Shown piece after piece: positions 62,046 to 64,000 of a stretch of DNA of 64,000 nucleotides. Each line of letters begins with the position of its first letter. Positions within the stretch are counted from its first letter, which is position 1. The notes below the pieces were generated by a model that was not told the origin of the DNA, made no database searches, and saw nothing but the letters and a program-made list of their open reading frames with translations. The stretch covers positions 1,860,001 through 1,924,000 of the forward strand of contig NZ_CP077085.1 in assembly GCF_014268455.2 (NCBI RefSeq), read 5' to 3'. Position numbers and translations under genes: made by a program. The DNA is from Pseudomonas shahriarae (GTDB lineage: Bacteria > Pseudomonadota > Gammaproteobacteria > Pseudomonadales > Pseudomonadaceae).

Positions 62046-62450
62046 ATGCAATACCCAATCTGTATCGAATGGGGCGATGACTTTACCGCCACCGGTATCC
62101 AGATCCCTGATATTCCAGGCGCGGTGACGGCCGGGGACAGTTTTGAAGAGGCTTACAACGCCGCCGTCGAAGTGGCTCACATCCTGTTGCAGGAGCTGGC
62201 TGGCGAAGGCCGCGCGATTCCGATGCCGACCTCGGTGGCGACGCACCACGGCAATGAGGAGTACGCCGGGATGGGCTGGGGGATGCTCGAGCTCGATATC
62301 TCGCCTTACCTGGGCAAGACCGAGAAGGTCAATGTCACGTTGCCGGGGTATGTGATCCAGCGTATTGACCGTTATGTGCGCGAGCACAAGGTCAAAAGTC
62401 GCTCGTCATTCCTGGCGGATGCGGCGCTGGAGAAGTTGGTGCGTTCTTGA
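62046..62450 (+). CDS. hicB: HicB-type antitoxin
   Basis: Antitoxin of 134 aa. The N-terminal part (1-65; ICIEWGDDFTATGIQIPDIPGAVTAGDSFEEAY) is the RNase H-like HicB fold that covers HicA. The C-terminal part (about 95-132; VNVTLPGYVIQRIDRYVREH and SRSSFLADAALEKL) is a ribbon-helix-helix, so it should bind DNA and repress the operon. AGGAG at 62034-62038 precedes the ATG. Confidence 0.93.
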   Translation: MQYPICIEWGDDFTATGIQIPDIPGAVTAGDSFEEAYNAAVEVAHILLQELAGEGRAIPMPTSVATHHGNEEYAGMGWGMLELDISPYLGKTEKVNVTLPGYVIQRIDRYVREHKVKSRSSFLADAALEKLVRS

Positions 62451-62808
62451 AATCGGTGAGTTCGGTGGTGGGGCGTCGAAGCTAAAATGTAGAGCGGATA
62501 TTTCGTGGGACGGCGAGGATTTGGATTAAGAAACGTGTGTCTTTTTTGCGTTTTCCAAGGGCCATCAGCAAGTTGAATGGGCTTTTTCAAGACGGCATAA
62601 CCCTTGGGGATTGTAAGGATCCATGTGTTTTGTCAGTAAACCGAACAAGCGGCCAAAGCGTTTCAATAAGACTCAAAGCCCCGGTGGCGGGGTGATTTCC
62701 TGCATGAAAGATTAGGCACGGATGACGGGGACCGAGACGGCTTTCTGCGATGAAAGGCGGCGCAGTTGGACCCTGATATCCCAGTTATTAATCGAATCGG
62801 AGATCGCC
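62451..62808. other. Gene-free region before the metalloprotease gene
   Basis: No convincing gene. One hairpin is visible (CCCCGGTGGCGGGG, 62680-62693). The promoter of the protease gene must be here, but I see no clear -35/-10 pair. GC content is lower than in the phn genes. Confidence 0.45.
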
Positions 62809-64000
62809 ATGAGTCAAATCAACAACACTGCTGCTCATCCTGGCTGCTGTCCTGAAGGTATGCATGGGCCGTCCAGGGAACCCATGTCTGCCCGTGGGAA
62901 ACGCTCCCTCAGTACTGATCAGGTTGCCGGGCATCTTACGCGCAGCGGTACGCGTTTTAACGATCGGGACGGGGACGGCAAGACGCAGGTTTCCTACAAG
63001 CTCCAGGGGTTCACCGAGCAGCAGAAAACCTGTGCTCGCCGGGCCATGGAGGCTTGGCAAGACGTGGCCAACATCAGTTTTCATGAGAACGCCCGCAAGA
63101 CGGATGGATCTATAGAGGTGTCCGGCTCCCATCGCATGGAAAGTGGCGTGGCATGGGGGCCGACACGGCACAATCCCGCGGCGAAAGCCACGATCGGTAC
63201 ACGGCGTGCCTCACATGCGCCCAAGGAGGGGAGTTACTTCCACACCACGATGGTTCACGAGATAGGCCATTGCCTGGGGCTGGCGCATCCCGGTGACTAC
63301 AACGGTGGCGGATCGTACGAGCGGGATGCGAAGTTTGCGCAGGACACCCGGGCCGGTACGGTCATGAGTTATTGGGCGGAGCACAAGAACGCGGGTCATG
63401 ACTTCAAGGGGCGGATGCCCTCGGTGCCCATGATGTATGACATCGCGGCGGTTCAGCGTCTTTATGGTGCCAACCACACTACCCGCAACACAGACACGAC
63501 CTATGGGTTCAACTCCAATACCGGGCGTGACGTACTGAGCATCAAGAGCGCTGCGGACTCAGCGGTTTTTTGTGTCTGGGACGGCGGCGGTAACGACACC
63601 CTGGATTTCTCCGGCTATTCCCAGGACCAAAACATCAACCTCAATGCGCAATCATTCTCGGACGTCGGGGGAATGAAAGGTAATGTTTCCATCGCCAAGG
63701 GCGTGACCCTGGAAAATGCCGTCGGCGGTGCAGGCAATGATGTGCTGACCGGCAATGATGCAGACAATCGCCTCAAGGGGGGCAGGGGGGCAGACAAGCT
63801 GCGCGGAGGCGGCGGGGCGGACATCTTCGTCTACGACAAGGCCAGTGAATCCACGCCGCAGAACCCCGACCTGATCGAGGATTTCACCAGCGGCACCGAC
63901 AAAGTCGATGTTTCTGGCGCCTTGAGAGAAGCCGGTATCAAACACCTCAACTTCTCCAGTCAATTCAATGGGCAGCCAGGCAATGCCGTGCTGGGTTATG
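62809..64000 (+). CDS. Serralysin-type RTX metalloprotease, N-terminal part (runs off window)
   Basis: Secreted zinc protease of the AprA/serralysin family; 397 codons are visible and no stop. The zinc site is HEIGHCLGLAH (His150, Glu151, His154, His160) and the Met-turn is VMSYW (Met186). Glycine-rich calcium repeats follow (WDGGGNDTLDFSGYS, GGAGNDVLTGN, GGRGADKLRGGGGADIF). Such proteins leave by a type I exporter using a C-terminal signal, here outside the window. It differs from AprA as I recall it: a short N-terminus containing GCCPEGM and further Cys at 75, 155 and 255, where AprA-type enzymes usually have none. CGGAG precedes the ATG. Confidence 0.93.
   Translation, partial: MSQINNTAAHPGCCPEGMHGPSREPMSARGKRSLSTDQVAGHLTRSGTRFNDRDGDGKTQVSYKLQGFTEQQKTCARRAMEAWQDVANISFHENARKTDGSIEVSGSHRMESGVAWGPTRHNPAAKATIGTRRASHAPKEGSYFHTTMVHEIGHCLGLAHPGDYNGGGSYERDAKFAQDTRAGTVMSYWAEHKNAGHDFKGRMPSVPMMYDIAAVQRLYGANHTTRNTDTTYGFNSNTGRDVLSIKSAADSAVFCVWDGGGNDTLDFSGYSQDQNINLNAQSFSDVGGMKGNVSIAKGVTLENAVGGAGNDVLTGNDADNRLKGGRGADKLRGGGGADIFVYDKASESTPQNPDLIEDFTSGTDKVDVSGALREAGIKHLNFSSQFNGQPGNAVLGY

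Noticed and set aside
1..64000. tRNA, rRNA, transposase or integrase genes
   Set aside because: None seen on either strand; the cassette at 48865-50785 carries no recombinase of its own.

Overview
The window reads as a chromosomal segment of a Pseudomonas of the fluorescens complex. The flagellar and chemotaxis proteins follow the Pseudomonas gene order and read like close relatives of the P. aeruginosa proteins (FleQ, FleS, FleR, FleN, MotC, MotD). The DNA is GC-rich, and the spacers carry the REP palindrome (TGTGGGAGCGGGCTTGCTCGCGA) common in that group. These identifications come from reading the sequence and recalling the families; no search was run.

Layout. 1-5038: end of flagellin fliC, flaG, fliD, fliS, fliT and the master regulator fleQ. 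5149-7845: two-component pair fleS-fleR. 7977-13689: fliEFGHIJ (basal body, C ring, export ATPase). 13690-14780: about 1.1 kb without genes, holding a large nested inverted repeat. 14781-17164: hsbA-hsbR-hptB signalling module. 17255-24157: fliK and fliLMNOPQR-flhB. 24371-24574: a cold-shock protein gene. 24704-29832: flhA, flhF, fleN, fliA. 30000-38948: cheY, cheZ, cheA, cheB, motC, motD, parC, parP, cheW and a DUF2802 gene. 39330-41227 (minus strand): an FliK-like protein and a free-standing FlhB C-terminal domain. 41425-48784: the whole cytochrome c maturation operon ccmABCDEFGHI plus a small lipoprotein. 48849-50785: an AT-rich three-gene cassette (haem-oxygenase-like metal oxidase, rubredoxin, LysE-type exporter) between two copies of a 16-bp direct repeat. 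51059-61711: a phosphonate uptake and C-P lyase locus, phnCDE-phnFGHIJKLMNP, behind an array of Pho-box-like repeats. 61833-62450: a hicAB toxin-antitoxin pair. 62809-64000: the first part of a serralysin-type metalloprotease that runs off the window.

How it works together. FleQ with sigma-54 should drive the intermediate flagellar operons. I can see GG-N10-GC promoters before fleS, fliE, fliK, fliL and flhA, a weaker one before fliD, and one inside flhA that could serve flhF. FleN restrains FleQ, FlhF places the flagellum, and FliA drives late genes. CheA, CheW, CheY, CheZ and CheB signal to the FliM/FliN switch, ParC and ParP place the arrays at the pole, and MotC/MotD form a stator. HptB, HsbR and HsbA probably feed a phosphorelay into the same regulators.

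Most interesting points: the oxidase-rubredoxin-exporter cassette apparently inserted at a transcription terminator; four CheZ-tail-like repeats in the CheA linker where a P2 domain would be expected, echoed in FliM and FliN; the stand-alone FlhB C-terminal domain coupled to an FliK-like protein; and an array of PhoB-type half sites in 11-bp register before phnC.
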